This document shows, piece by piece, positions 22,487-33,511 of a DNA stretch of 64,000 bases (positions within the stretch are counted from its first letter, which is position 1; every line of letters begins with the position of its first letter). This DNA is from Arcuatula senhousia (Eukaryota > Mollusca > Bivalvia > Mytilida > Mytilidae): contig OZ020306.1 of the NCBI GenBank assembly GCA_963971305.1, positions 62,779,022-62,843,021 of the forward strand, in the 5' to 3' direction. Below the pieces are notes generated by a model that saw only the letters and a program-made list of their open reading frames with translations, did no database searches and was not told where the DNA came from. The position numbers and the translations under genes are program-made.

Positions 22487-22663
22487 TCATTGCATATTGT
22501 TTAGTCTTACAAAACTTTCAATTAATACATTTCTATCTCTTTCATTGAGAATATTAAATGGACGAGAATAGTATATAATAGCTTTATCTCCATCTTCCAG
22601 TTCCTTATTTGCTGCTAATTTTATATAATGTTGTCTTGAAATTTCCAGTACAGTAACAAATAC
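22487..22663 (-). CDS. Probable terminal exon of an unidentified gene
   Basis: The segment starts after TTTTATTTTCAG, a good acceptor, with a phase-0 codon, and runs 58 codons to a TGA. The peptide begins VFVTVLEISRQHYIKL and contains NKELEDGDKAI and RPFNILNERDRNV. It has no stops, balanced composition and mixed beta and alpha character, unlike its repeat surroundings. The exon at 26332-26592 ends in phase 0 with a GTAAGT donor, so the two can join, giving GTM-VFVTVLEI across the junction. I do not recognise the family. The intron between them is about 3.7 kb and is filled with transposable elements. Confidence 0.55.
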   Translation of the reverse strand, partial: VFVTVLEISRQHYIKLAANKELEDGDKAIIYYSRPFNILNERDRNVLIESFVRLNNMQ

Positions 22664-22776
22664 CTGAAAATAAAACAACAAATTTTAAAAATATACTAGA
22701 CATCCTTGAGATGTATGTAAATAACAGGTTGCTATTTGACTATTAAAGATGTTAGTGGTTGCATGTGCTATTAAAC

Positions 22777-23613
22777 ATTAAATTGACTATAAAGGGCAAT
22801 AACTCCTGAAGGGGTCAATTGACAATTTTGGTCATATTGACTCATTTGTAGATCCTACTTTGCTAATCATTATTTCTGTTAACAGTTTATCTCTATAATA
22901 ATATTCAAGATAATAACCAAAAACTGCAAAATTTCCGGGTTGTATGATTCGTCTAAAAGTTTCAGGGATAATAGATCTTAACCTGATGAACATTTTTACC
23001 ATGTTATAGAAACCAGGGTCAAAAGGTATTTGTTGATACTAAACACAAGGATTTGCTCTAAATGCTTTAGTTTTAGAGATATAAGCCAACCAGGTGCTCC
23101 CCAGGGCGCAGCTTCATACAACCGCAGAGGTCAAACCCTGAACAGTTGGGGCAAATATGGACACAACATTCAAGCTTGATAAAGCTCTGAATTTGGATTG
23201 CAATTTTTAAATTTTTGTTTTTATTAAATTTTCTTACCACTCTAAATTATTTAAATTACCACATGGTAAAATATAAATTATTTAATGCCCAAAAAGGCGC
23301 AAGCCAGGGCCGACCGTGCAAGGGCTGTACAGCCAGTCAAGGTCGTTAAAAACTTCCATTTGTTGCAATCAAATTTTTTACATAAGATAGGTTTCTGACA
23401 GAAAACAAATGTCAAGATCTTACAAATCTATTGCACATTACAGTGCAATTAAAGATTTCTTCTTCAAACTCTTCAAAAAATGGGAATTTGAGAAATTTGG
23501 AGAAAGAAAATTGCAAACGACTATCACACCCATTTATTTTGCAATTAGTCAATTGTTATAGTTAATGACATCAGACGAAGGACGCCAAGTGATGAAAAAG
23601 CTCACCTGGCCCA
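22777..23613 (-). mobile_element. Family A copy interrupted by a family B fragment
   Basis: The left part (22777-23076) is family A core, with GGGCAATAACTCC and the TTTTAGAGATATAAGCC block. The right end (about 23565-23613) is the family A terminus GATGAAAAAGCTCACC. Between them, from about 23080, lies sequence starting CCAGGTGCTCCCCAGGG and CATACAACCGCAGAGG, the family B start. This indicates insertion of B into A. Both are degenerate. Confidence 0.6.
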
Positions 23614-23995
23614 AAGGAATCCACAAATAGCTTACTTTGATATCAATGTGCACAAATACAGTTTTGTATTTACTGAAAATTTAGTAGCTGATTGACCTCA
23701 CTTTTGTTAAATAAAATTGTTAAATAAAATTCATACAACATGTTTAAGGCTAGGGCAAATTCCACGTGAAGTTGATGGTATATGTTTAAGATGATGTTTT
23801 ATACTGTTTTATAGTCTTTAACACATCTATAATTTTATAATATGCCATATATTTTATATTCTCTCTGGATTGCTAACATACAAATGACATAAGGTAGCAT
23901 AATGGCTGCCTAAAAATAAATAAACAAGTCACATTATCTGATTGTCTAATCCTATAAAATTTTGATTCATTCCAGTTCCTGACATGTAAAAGTAA

Positions 23996-26232
23996 GGCCA
24001 AATAAAAATATATGTGTGGTTCCAGTAACCCGACCGACCCTAGTTAAAAAAAAACGACCCTAGAACTTTTTTTTTCATTTCTGAAAAATAAATTTTCAAA
24101 CGATCAAATTTTGAGGATTGTGAATTAAAATAATTAAATTCATAGATTTCTGTCATCTGAATTTCCATCACAAGTATCTGTTATGGCTAAAATGCAACAA
24201 TTCATAACAGAATGCAACAAAATTAACTAAAAACGTATCATGACTGTTTATTTTACAACCAAACACATGTAACTAGAGGCTCTAAAGAGCCTGTGTCGCT
24301 CACCTTGGTCTTGTGCATATTAAACAATGGACACGGATAAATTCATGACATAATTGTGTTTTGGTGATAGTGATGTGTTTGTAGATCTTACTTTACTGAA
24401 CATTCTTGTTGCTACAATTATCTCTATCTATAATGAACTTGGCCCAGTAATTACAGTGGAAAATATTTTCTAAAAATTTACAAAAATTTATGAAAAATGT
24501 TAAAAATTAACTATAAAGGGCAATAACTCCTTAAGGGGTCAATTGACTATTTTGGTCATGTAAAACTTATTTGTAGATCTTATTTTGCTGAACGTTATTG
24601 CTGTATACAGTTTATCTCTATCTATAATAATATTCAAGATAATAACAAAAAACGGCAAAATTTCCTTAAAATTACCAATTCAGGACAGTAACCTAACAAC
24701 GGGTAGTCCGATCCATGTGAAAACATCAGGGCAGATAGATCTTGACCTGATAAACAATTAAACCCTGTCAGATTTTCTCTTAATGCTTCGGTTTTTGAGT
24801 TGTAAGCCAAAAACTGCATTTTACCCCTATGTTCTATTATTAGCCGTGGCAGCCATTTTAGTTGATTGGCCAGGTCACGCCACACATTTTTTAAACAAGT
24901 TACCCCAATGATGATTGTGGCCAAGTTTAATTTAATTTGGCCCAGTAGTTTCAGAGAAGAAGATTTTTGTAAAAGATTACTAAGTTTTACGAAAAAATGG
25001 TTAAAAATTGACTATAAAGGGCAATAACTCCTTCAGGGGTCAACTGACCATTTTGGTCATGCTGACTTATTTGTAAATCTTACTTTGCTGAACATTATTG
25101 CTGTTTACAGTTTATCTCTATCTATAATAATAATATTCAAGATAATAACCAAAAACAGCAAAATTTCCTTAAAATTACCAATTCAGGGGCAGCAACCCAA
25201 CAACAGGTTGTCCGATTCATCTGAAAATTTCAGGACAGATAGATTTTGACCTGATTAACACTTTTACCGCATGTCAGATTTGCTCTTAATGCTTTGGTTT
25301 TTGAGTTATAAGCCAAAAACTGCATTTTACCCCTATGTTCTATTTTTAGCCATGGTTGCCATCTTGGTTGGTTGGCTGGGTCAGGCCACACATTTTTTAA
25401 ACAAGATATCCCAAAGATGATTGTGGCCAAGTTTGGATTAATTTGGCCCAGTAGTTTCAGAGGAGAAGATTTTTGTAAAAGATTACTAAGATTTATGAAA
25501 AATGGTTAAAAATTGACTATAAAGGTCAATAACTCCTAAAGGGGTCAACTGACCATTTTGGTCATGTTGACTTATTTGTAAATCTTACTTTGCTGAACAT
25601 TATTGCTGTTTACAGTTTATCTCTATCTATAATAATATTCAAGATAATAGCCAAAAACAGCAAAAATTCCCTCAAATTACCATTTCAGGGGCAGCAACCC
25701 AATAACGGGTTGTCCGATTCATCTGAAAATTTGAGGCCAGATAGATCTTGACCTGATAAACAATTTTACTCCTGTCAGATTTGCTCTAAATGCTTTGGTT
25801 TTTGAGTTATAAGCCAAAAACTGCATTTTACCCCTATGTTCTATTTTTAGCCATGGCGGCCATCTTGGTTGGTTGGCCGGGTCACGCCACACATTTTTTA
25901 AACTAGATACTCCAATGATGATTGTGGCTAAGTTTGGTTTAATTTGGCCCAGTAGTTTCAGAGGAGAAGATTTTTGTAACGACGGACGATGACGACGGAC
26001 GACAGATGATGGGAAAAGCTCACTTGGTCCTTCGGGCCAGGTGAGCTAAAAATGGGGGACTTCCTGTTGGGGCGTGTATGTTACCGGAAACAATTTCGGT
26101 AAACACACGATTTTTTTCCGGATTTTGACATTCAAAAATAAAAAAAAAAAAAATAAAAAAAAAATTGCCGACCTACCGACCCTATTTTTTAAAAGTATGT
26201 AACTGGAACCACACATATATTTTTATTTGGCC
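23996..26232. mobile_element. PIF/Harbinger-like MITE hosting a nested family A element
   Basis: The outer ends are inverted copies of GGCCAAATAAAAATA continuing through GTGTGGTTCCAGT (about 31 bp perfect), flanked by TAA on both sides (23993-23995 and 26233-26235). A TAA/TTA 3-bp duplication with GG-starting termini is typical of PIF/Harbinger. Just inside, the motif ACCGACCCTA occurs on both sides. After subtracting the family A element (24273-26052), the MITE is about 450 bp, with no transposase. Confidence 0.75.
24273..26052 (-). mobile_element. Helitron-like family A element, copy 3 (three core units)
   Basis: It runs from CTAGAGGCTCTAAAGAGCC to GGCCAGGTGAGCTAAAAA and sits inside the MITE at 23996-26232. 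The core has three units of about 500 bp (ACTATAAAGG marks near 24518, 25018 and 25522). The variable unit number between copies (one at 20223, two at 8496, three here) is the main difference within the family. Apparent ORFs at 24634 and 25230 are shared repeat sequence, not genes. Confidence 0.75.
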
Positions 26233-26331
26233 TAAGCTAATGCTGATCAATACTTTTGAGTAACACAAACAAAATGATTGCATATCTGATATGGCATTTC
26301 AGGGTAGCAGAGATAAAATCGTAGTACTTAC

Positions 26332-26592
26332 CATAGTGCCTTTTACAATCATCCCTGGCATTTTATATTGATCTGTATCACAGTCCTTTGTTACGAATTT
26401 GTGGAGATCTAACAAGAGTTCGCCTGCATGCTGTCCTAAAACTGCCCTATTCAGTAACAGTTCTATTTTGGGTGCATTTTCACTTGTATCTGAACTTCTT
26501 GACCTAACTGAAGAAACTGAACTAGTGCTTTTGCATGCTTCTCCATCAGAATCAGATGAATCCAACTCTCTGTGATGTCTACTTTTCTTTAC
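26332..26592 (-). CDS. Probable internal exon of an unidentified gene
   Basis: The segment is 261 bp (87 codons, phase 0 to phase 0). It is preceded by a long pyrimidine tract ending CTGCACAG and followed by a consensus GTAAGT donor. The peptide starts VKKSRHHRELDSSDSDGE, a serine-rich acidic region (SSVSSVRSRSSD), and then a folded-looking part NAPKIELLLNRAVLGQHAGE and KFVTKDCDTDQYKMPGM. I do not recognise the protein. Phase and strand fit the exon at 22487-22663. A single exon at 37242-37391 lies upstream but ends in phase 2, so at least one further exon would be needed if all three belong to one gene. Confidence 0.6.
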
Positions 26593-27299
26593 CTGTGCAG
26601 ATTATAAAGGAAAAAAAAGAAATAAATTTTAGTGGTATCAGGGCCAAAAGTGGGAGAGACATTTAAGGTCAAGGTACAGTAAATGGGCTATGTTACAACA
26701 GGGACTAAACTTAACTCTTTTCTCCAGGGGCCAGCTGGGCCCCTGAAATATTTTTTTAATGTTTACATTGACAATGACACATTCGCCCTTAGTTTTTAGC
26801 AATAATTTCCCATCTCACTGTACTGTGCTGAGAAGGAAATTATCAGTCAGCAGTATTTACTTATTATCTACCAAGTTTCATCAAGTTCTGTTGGGTGGTT
26901 TCAAAGGAGGAGTTCAGTTGACACACTGTTGCAGTAGTATACATGTATTAAGGCCAAAATTCTGAGTTCAAAGAGGGATAACTTCAAAAATTTAATCATA
27001 ATTTCCTGTCGATATGCACATAGTATGTCCTTATTATCTACAAAGTTTCATGAAATTCTGTGGTGTGGTTTCAGAGGAGTTGTGATGACAAGAACAGGAC
27101 TGACGGAGGGACTTGTGGGCAGGTCAAAAACATTATACACTCACAACTTTGTTGCAAAAGGTAAAATAAATTAAGAAAAAATATAAGAAAAAAAATTCTT
27201 CTAATTTTTGCTCTTGATACCGTCTTGACAAATTTATAGATGTCTAAAAAAACTGTAACCACAGACTGCACCTAAATGTTGACACCAACACCAATGTTG
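26593..27299. other. Non-coding DNA with a diverged dispersed repeat
   Basis: There are two diverged copies of a TTATTATCTAC, AAGTTTCAT and TTCTGT-G-GTGGTTTCA block at about 26860 and 27030, about 170 bp apart. No exon could be supported. Confidence 0.4.
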
Positions 27300-27562
27300 C
27301 TAGAGTATATCTCTATCTATAATAATATTAAAGATAATAACCATAACGGCAAAATTTCCTTTAAATTACAAATTCAGGGGCAGCAACGAGTTGTCCGATT
27401 CATCTGAAATTTCAGGGCAGATAGATCTTGACCTGATAAACCCATGTCAGATTTGCTCTAAATGCTTTGGTTTCAGATATATAAGCCAAAATCTACATTT
27501 TACCACTATGTTCAATTTTAGCCACGGCGGTCATTTTGGCCCTCCATGCCAGGTGAGCTAAA
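27300..27562 (-). mobile_element. Family A element remnant
   Basis: A single degenerate partial core (TCTCTATCTATAATAATATT, GTTGTCCGATTCATCTGAAA) ends AGGTGAGCTAAAAA. Most of the element is missing. Confidence 0.6.
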
Positions 27563-29711
27563 AACTATAATTTTTTTTCAAGCAGTTGCTGAACCATGAA
27601 AATGAGGTCAAGGACATTGGACATTTTTTAACATAAGGTATCTGCATACAAAGTATGAAGCATTCAGGTTTTCTACCTTCTGAAATATAAATCTTTATAC
27701 AAATGGTTTACGCCGACCCACCGGATAGTAATACGGTCCAAGGGTCCGGAAACGGTCATATATGCCAGTCTTGAACTAAACTGAAAGTAGTTTGTCCTAA
27801 ATGAGTAATTGGGATTTAGGACAAATTTTATTTTTTTACAGAAATAATTTCGGTCATTCAATGTCATTTCGTTGAGATCTAGTTTCTAACATTGTCTAAA
27901 TCGCCATTTTAAACTTATTTTTTATACTTTTCCTGTAATAAAACTGCCACTCCAGTAAAGTGTTATAATCCTGAGGGCCCTCCCAATAACTATAGTAATG
28001 CCTCCGGGAAATATTGGCTAATGATCGCTGATCTCTTTACCTGTGTTTTTAATTAATTTTTTTTTTGATCACGAGCTCAGAACTAATATTTTAAAGAAAT
28101 TAAAAGTTCATAACAACTGTCTGCATTATTTAATTACTTTTCTCAGCTTAGACAATTGTCAATTCTGATTTAAAATTAAATTAAAATTAAATTAATTTAC
28201 GTAGAACAAAATATTGTTTCACTACAAACACATTTGCTTTGTTTACCAATACGCATGCTTGAAATTCTCTTCCGCAAATTACACTAAATTGTAAATTAAA
28301 AATGATTTCATGCTTAATTAAACAAGTCCAACTATTATAATTAATATTAAAACACTATTAAAGGTAAAACATTTAAAAGCCGACGATTTCCTGTGAATTT
28401 GATAAACAAAACTAATCCCGGAAATGAGTCCAGAATTGGTCGTTTTACTATTGTCGTAAAACATCCGGTTATAATTTTGTCTTTAAAATCGAAAGAAACG
28501 AAAGCAAAGTTTGAGAAATTTATCGTTTTGAGTCATTAAAATCATTTCATTTTTAAACTGTTGCCTTCCTTTTATTGCTCAAGATCGATTTTAAGGAACA
28601 TGGTAGGGAAATTTCTGAAGTAAATGCGATGCAACAGTTAAACAAGTTCGTTGATGCTACGAGTATGACTGTATGAGCATACACACAATCTTTGTTTGAA
28701 AAGGGCACCAACTTATAAGTTATCCCAAAATGACCGAAATTAGGTGAAAAAATTTCCGGATCCTTGGTAATACCTACGTCAAACTTTCTGCAACAAAAGG
28801 CGAGACAACAACACTACATCAATTATAAAAGAAATGAATAGCTTAAACATAGCACCTTTTTCATTTACAATTGCAAAAGTTAATGTTGTTTCCACATCTC
28901 ATCATTGTGGGTTGCATGTTTTGGTTTTGTTATTAGGTTATTTAAAACAAAACTGTAAAGAGTGAATATAAGAGATTACATAAGGCACATGATTTTTGGT
29001 GCAGTGTATCTTGTATAAATTAGTCAGCTAAAAGTCAACTAAAAGATAGCATGAATGATGAACCCATCTATATCAATTTTCTACAATTTTTCTGAGCTTG
29101 AATTCTTTCTTACTCAGGTTTTCTTAAAGGCCGGGGTTGGGGTATAAAAAGCAGCCAATGAGGAAAAGGGTGGTGATTTCAAATTTTTTGAACACTTTCA
29201 TGTTTGGGGAACCTTTTTTCATTTTACTGATGACCCATCATCTTTTTTCATAAGAAAATTGTTTAGCAACCCAGAACTATAATAAGGCAACTTTTTACAA
29301 ATTTTTGAGAAAGACAAAAAATTATTTAATGAGAAATTTCACTCTAAAATCATGAAGCAGGATTCAAATTCTGTTTGATTGATAGATGGGCGGATATATT
29401 GAGTGTTTTTGTTTACACAGGAAGTTGATGTTGCTACACAGCCATGATTTCATTATGAAAGCACATGCCTCATGCATAAAATAAAACTTCCTACCTTTCT
29501 GGTGATTTTTTTTATAAATATATAATCACAGTGGTCAGTCAATCCAAACAATATCACTTGAAAGAGTGACACAAATTAATGTTGAATCAGTATTTTTCTT
29601 TTATATAATCATTGAGATGAATAAGCACTTTCCCTCCAAAATTTAACTGATGAAGATGAAAACTAAAATCAAACAAGTTTCAATGTATACATGTACATGT
29701 AAAAAATAAAA
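27563..29711. other. Intergenic or intronic DNA, no gene seen
   Basis: The first 80 bp carry the CTGAACCATGAAAATGAGGTCA repeat. From about 27700 to 28800 the sequence looks unique, with no supported exon. 29100-29700 is also unassigned. An exon linking 37242-37391 to 26332-26592 could be hidden here but I could not identify one. Confidence 0.4.
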
Positions 29712-30281
29712 TCATTGCCACATGTGTCCCATGTATGGCAAATCACAAGGATTGGGAAACCAACTTCTTACAAGTGTAACAACACATTTTGGCATAATGT
29801 CCCTTTTATGCCAATCAAAATGCTGAGCTGGATAGTCCCTTGACAGTGCATCAACCTTTAAAGAAAGATACCGTTCATCACTCCAAACACCACGATGTAA
29901 AAGCATAGTCCAAAATCGTTTATTATATTTTTTCCTGATGCTTGAATTCCTCTGGTGTGGGGCCTCTAACTGGTCATGCCACCACATTTGCCTATTCTGT
30001 TCGTCAATAATGCATGGCTTACAAAAACAATATCTGCATTCATCTTGTATGTCATCTTGTTGAATGACAAACATTGGTTGGTCTTCATAATTCTCTATTA
30101 CACCATTGTCTTCACTGTCTGTTTGAGTGCTTTGTGTCTCCTTTTGTGCACTGTTCCCGCCATTTTTATCCTCTTCAATTATTTTTACCTCCCAATCATT
30201 GTGTCCAAATAAATTTTTAATAGTCTCTAACTGCAAATCATTTAACTCAATTGTAACTTTTTTGTTTTGTTCTTCACTCAT
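29712..30281 (-). CDS. Cysteine-rich partner protein of a DDE transposon
   Basis: This is a 189-codon, single-exon frame that starts MSEEQNKKVTIELNDLQL. It has an acidic, serine/threonine-rich linker (residues 45-75), then a compact cysteine motif CRYCFCKPC near residue 82, then RKKYNKRFWTMLLHRGVW, and a C-terminal block RDIMPKCVVTLVRSWFPNP followed by PYMGHMW. The C-x2-C-x-C-x2-C spacing suggests zinc binding. The MP-CVV-LVR-FP-P pattern resembles the cysteine-rich C-terminal (ballast-type) domain of P2X7 receptors and related orphan proteins of invertebrates; this is recognition by eye, not a search. No membrane segment is seen, so it is not a channel. It is transcribed divergently from the transposase at 30723 with a 441-bp shared spacer, so it is probably the accessory DNA-binding factor of the same element. 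Confidence 0.7.
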   Translation of the reverse strand: MSEEQNKKVTIELNDLQLETIKNLFGHNDWEVKIIEEDKNGGNSAQKETQSTQTDSEDNGVIENYEDQPMFVIQQDDIQDECRYCFCKPCIIDEQNRQMWWHDQLEAPHQRNSSIRKKYNKRFWTMLLHRGVWSDERYLSLKVDALSRDYPAQHFDWHKRDIMPKCVVTLVRSWFPNPCDLPYMGHMWQ

Positions 30282-30722
30282 ATATCAATTATTATTTCAA
30301 TGCCAAGCTAAGTCCTGATCTCATAATCTAACCCGGCATGAGGTCATGTTATGTGTACAGCAAACACATGGTATATTAGAAGATGCTGATTTTGCATTTT
30401 TGACAGAAATTCCAGTGAGGTCACTGGGGTACAATTAGGAAGGGATACTTCAAGAAAATTATAATTAAGAAATATGAAATAAATTGCATGTAACAGAAAG
30501 AAAGATATTAAACATACAAAAAGTAACAAATAAAACATTTCTAAATTTGACTGACATTGGTGTAAAATGTATCTTAGAGGGAAAATGTTTTTTTTTATGA
30601 TAAACCCTATGGTTTATCAATGCCCCTCATAATCCTTATCAATGAAAAGCATCCGAACATAATCCCTTTCATGTGAGATGGTTTTCTAAGTTCTCAATCA
30701 TTTATGAATATTATATGCAAAC
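30282..30722. promoter_or_regulatory. Divergent spacer between the two transposon genes
   Basis: The 441-bp spacer separates two ORFs reading away from each other and is therefore the likely bidirectional promoter. It is AT-rich. I see no decisive TATA or initiator element. A TTATCA-rich stretch (30600-30640) contains CCTATGGTTTATCA, but no long inverted repeat was found. Confidence 0.45.
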
Positions 30723-32132
30723 ATGAATACAACTTCTCGAAAACGTCCTCCAAACTTTAGAATAGAAATTCCAGGAGATGACACGATTAAAGCAAAAATA
30801 TTAGAGGGATTACAAATTGTTAAAAATCATCTAACAAAAACTTTAAATAGACCTGTAAACAATGCAAATATTGTTGAAGAGCTGTTAGACTTTTGGATGA
30901 AACAACATTCCAATAATGAAGAGCCAAACCAGACTGCTCATTCGTTTCCTTCGACATATTCACAAGTAAAGCAACAAGATGTTGATCAGGCTTTATTTGT
31001 TACAGCAGAATGTTCAATTGATACCTATGGACAACTTTTTGAAGCACATACAAGTATATGTAATGGAAAACTAAATGTAGTTAAGAGAACAATGAAAGGA
31101 CACGTAGCAACATTGCGTCTTGTCTGTAGTAGAGAAAAATCCCACTCTTACTTTTGGTCATCTTCACCCTATCTGCCTAATGATGAGTTTCTTGTGAACC
31201 ATAGAATTTGCCATGGATTTTTTAGCAGTGGTCTTTTGCCTGTTCATTACACTCGTTTTGTCAATGCTGCAGGTATTGGATGCATAACAAAAGAGAGACG
31301 AGCAGTAATGTTTAAAAAGTACAAAATACATGCTGAAAGTGAATGTGTTAATTCAGTAGAGGATGCCATCAATGAAGAGATAGCTTCATATGATGAACTT
31401 GATGGAATAAATATTATGACAGACGCAAGACATGGATGGAGAAAAAATTCCAAAGACACCACTGTTGTTGCTCTTGGGGATAAAACACACAAGGTTATGG
31501 ACTGTGAGCATGTCAACAAGTCACATGATAAAGTAGCTCAGAGACATGAAAGAATCGGCACTGAAAAAATTTATGAAAACTTGGAGGCAAAGGATGTTTC
31601 AATTAAAATTCATGCTCATGACAGGAATTTATCTATTAACAAGTTTGTGAAAGATACACAATTTACTGTAAATCAAAATGATTTGTGGCATGCAGTTAAA
31701 GCTGTGAAAAAGGCTGTGACAAAAATTTCGAAAGGTCCCAAATGTTCAGAAGGCTTGAATTGGAGTAAACAGCTCGAAGACAAAATTGAGCCAATATCAA
31801 CCCACATTAACTGGGCAGTTCGTAACTGCAATGAAGATCCAACCCAGCTTAAGAATAGTCTTGATAACATTGTTGAACATTATAGTAACAACCATGACAA
31901 ATGCCATTCAACATCAAGGTGCAAAGTGGACAAAAATTATGAACCATCTAGGATTGTGCTTACAAGCGGGAAAGCCAAGAAGTTATTAATTGATACAATA
32001 AAACATTCAACTATTTATCGATATCCACAGGATTATGTACTTGCCAAGGACACTTTTTATGTTGAAAGTTTCAATAATGTAATGAACATTTTTCAAGACA
32101 GCCAAGGTGAGTCCGGTATGTGCATTCCTTGA
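30723..32132 (+). CDS. DDE-type transposase (exon 1), two-gene DNA transposon
   Basis: This 469-codon frame begins MNTTSRKRPPNFRIEI. The N-terminal 90 residues are charged. Residues 95-190 form a conserved region with CSREKSHSYFWSS and NHRICHGFFSSGLLP. The catalytic part shows NIMTDARHGWRKNSKDT (D234), then ERIGTEKIY, HAHDRNLSINK (D300), and FYVESFNNVMNIFQD (E448), a complete D-D-E pattern. The layout (D, E-x2-G, L, then DR-x-SI) resembles Kolobok-like and related eukaryotic transposases, but I cannot name the superfamily surely. The last ten codons are probably intron: CAAG followed by GTGAGT at 32107 is a good donor, and related proteins continue past this point. I did not find the next exon, so this copy may be truncated. 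With the partner at 29712 it forms a head-to-head pair. Confidence 0.75.
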   Translation: MNTTSRKRPPNFRIEIPGDDTIKAKILEGLQIVKNHLTKTLNRPVNNANIVEELLDFWMKQHSNNEEPNQTAHSFPSTYSQVKQQDVDQALFVTAECSIDTYGQLFEAHTSICNGKLNVVKRTMKGHVATLRLVCSREKSHSYFWSSSPYLPNDEFLVNHRICHGFFSSGLLPVHYTRFVNAAGIGCITKERRAVMFKKYKIHAESECVNSVEDAINEEIASYDELDGINIMTDARHGWRKNSKDTTVVALGDKTHKVMDCEHVNKSHDKVAQRHERIGTEKIYENLEAKDVSIKIHAHDRNLSINKFVKDTQFTVNQNDLWHAVKAVKKAVTKISKGPKCSEGLNWSKQLEDKIEPISTHINWAVRNCNEDPTQLKNSLDNIVEHYSNNHDKCHSTSRCKVDKNYEPSRIVLTSGKAKKLLIDTIKHSTIYRYPQDYVLAKDTFYVESFNNVMNIFQDSQGESGMCIP

Positions 32133-32339
32133 GTTTTCAATTTTGATATTCTTACATATAATTTTATCTGTATTGCAATCAGTTATGTTTGCTTATTCAT
32201 TGTTATCTGTAAATCTAATTTAGTGACATTTGTATTGATGATATAGATAATTTTAAATCATTCTATAATCCTGGCATGTGTTAATGCTAAATTGTCGTAA
32301 CTGGGCATTTTGGAATATATGTTAAATAGTTCACTTCAT

Positions 32340-32553
32340 ATTAATTGATTGATTGATTGGTTGGTTTTTAATGCCACTTTCATCACTATTGACCAGGGAG
32401 GAAGCTGGAGTGCCTGGAGAGAACCTTTTGCAGGAAAACTGACAATCCTTGTCAATCATATCAATTAAGATTGGAGTCAAGCGCACTGGACACATGGGGG
32501 TTCGAACTCACAACCTCAGTGTTAACAGGCTAGTGATACAGAAATACTGAGGC
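32340..32553 (-). mobile_element. tRNA-derived SINE, degraded
   Basis: Read on the minus strand, the right end carries GAGTTCGAACCCC, a good RNA polymerase III B box, preceded by a diverged A-box region. The body includes the complement of GGAGTGCCTGGAGAGAACC and GGAAAACTGACAA. The left end is GATTGATTGATTGGTTGG. The layout matches a widespread mollusc SINE whose internal GGAG-GGAGAAAACC block I recognise. This copy is incomplete at its tRNA head. Confidence 0.65.
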
Positions 32554-32597
32554 CCTTACTTCAATATGAACATGTGTACTAAAACATGCTTCAAAAC

Positions 32598-33483
32598 AGT
32601 ATCAAGAGACTGTGTCACTCACCTGAATCTACTTGGGTTTTTGAAAAATGATAAAAATCTTAACAGGTACTTTAATAATGATTGAGGCCAAATTTGGTTC
32701 AATATTGGATTCTATTCTGTGGTTTCCTAAAAGAAGACATTTGTATGTATTTCCCTATGATAAACTGAGTCCCCCCCCTGGCGGCCATCTTGGAAGATGG
32801 ATCAGCTACAAAAGTAACAACACTTAGTCAGCACCTCATAAGGAACATTCATGCTATGTTTGGTTTCATTCCATTCAGTTGTTCTCTAAAAGAAGACATT
32901 TGTATGTATTTCCCATAGGGCCCTATGTTAAACTAAGTCCCCTTGCAGGCAGCCAGCCATCTTGGAAGATGGATTGGCTACAAAGTAACAACACATTGTC
33001 AGCACCTTATAAGGAACATTCATGCTATGTTTGGTTTCATTCAATTCAGTGGTTCTCTAAAAAAAGACATTTGTATGTATTTCCCATAAAGTGCTATGTT
33101 AAACTTAGTCCCAAGCTGGCGGCCATCTTGGATGATGGATCAGCTACAAAGTAACAATACTTGGTCAGAACCTCAAAAGGAACATTCATGCTATGTTTAG
33201 TTTCATTCAATTTGGTGGGTCTCTAAAAGAAGTCATTTGTATGTATTTCCCATAGGGTCCCATGTTAAACTAAGTCCTGTGCAGCCATCTTAGATGATGG
33301 TTCGGCTACTAAGTAACAACACTTGGTCAGCACCTCATAAGGAACATTCATGCCATGTTTGGTTTTATTCCATTCAGTGGTTCTCTAGAAGAAGTTCAAA
33401 ATGTAAAAAGTTAACGACAACGGTGAAGGACAACGACGAATGCCAAGTGATGAGAAAAGCTTCTGGCCAGGTGAGCTTAAAAT
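32598..33483 (-). mobile_element. Family A-like Helitron relative with a 168-bp core
   Basis: The left end has AAGAGACTGTGTCACTCACC and the right end GATGAGAAAAGC, CCAGGTGAGCTTAAAA, related to the family A ends. The core differs: four units of about 165-171 bp, each with GAACATTCATGCTATGTTTGG (at about 32842, 33013, 33181, 33344), GGCGGCCATCTTGGA and GACATTTGTATGTATTTCCC. It is non-coding; the frames at 32879 and 33294 are translated repeat. Confidence 0.7.
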
Positions 33484-33511
33484 AAAATGAATATTAGAAA
33501 AATAATACAGG

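Noticed and set aside
32340..32553. Functional tRNA gene
   Set aside because: A B box is present but there is no complete cloverleaf or intact A box; the SINE explanation fits better.
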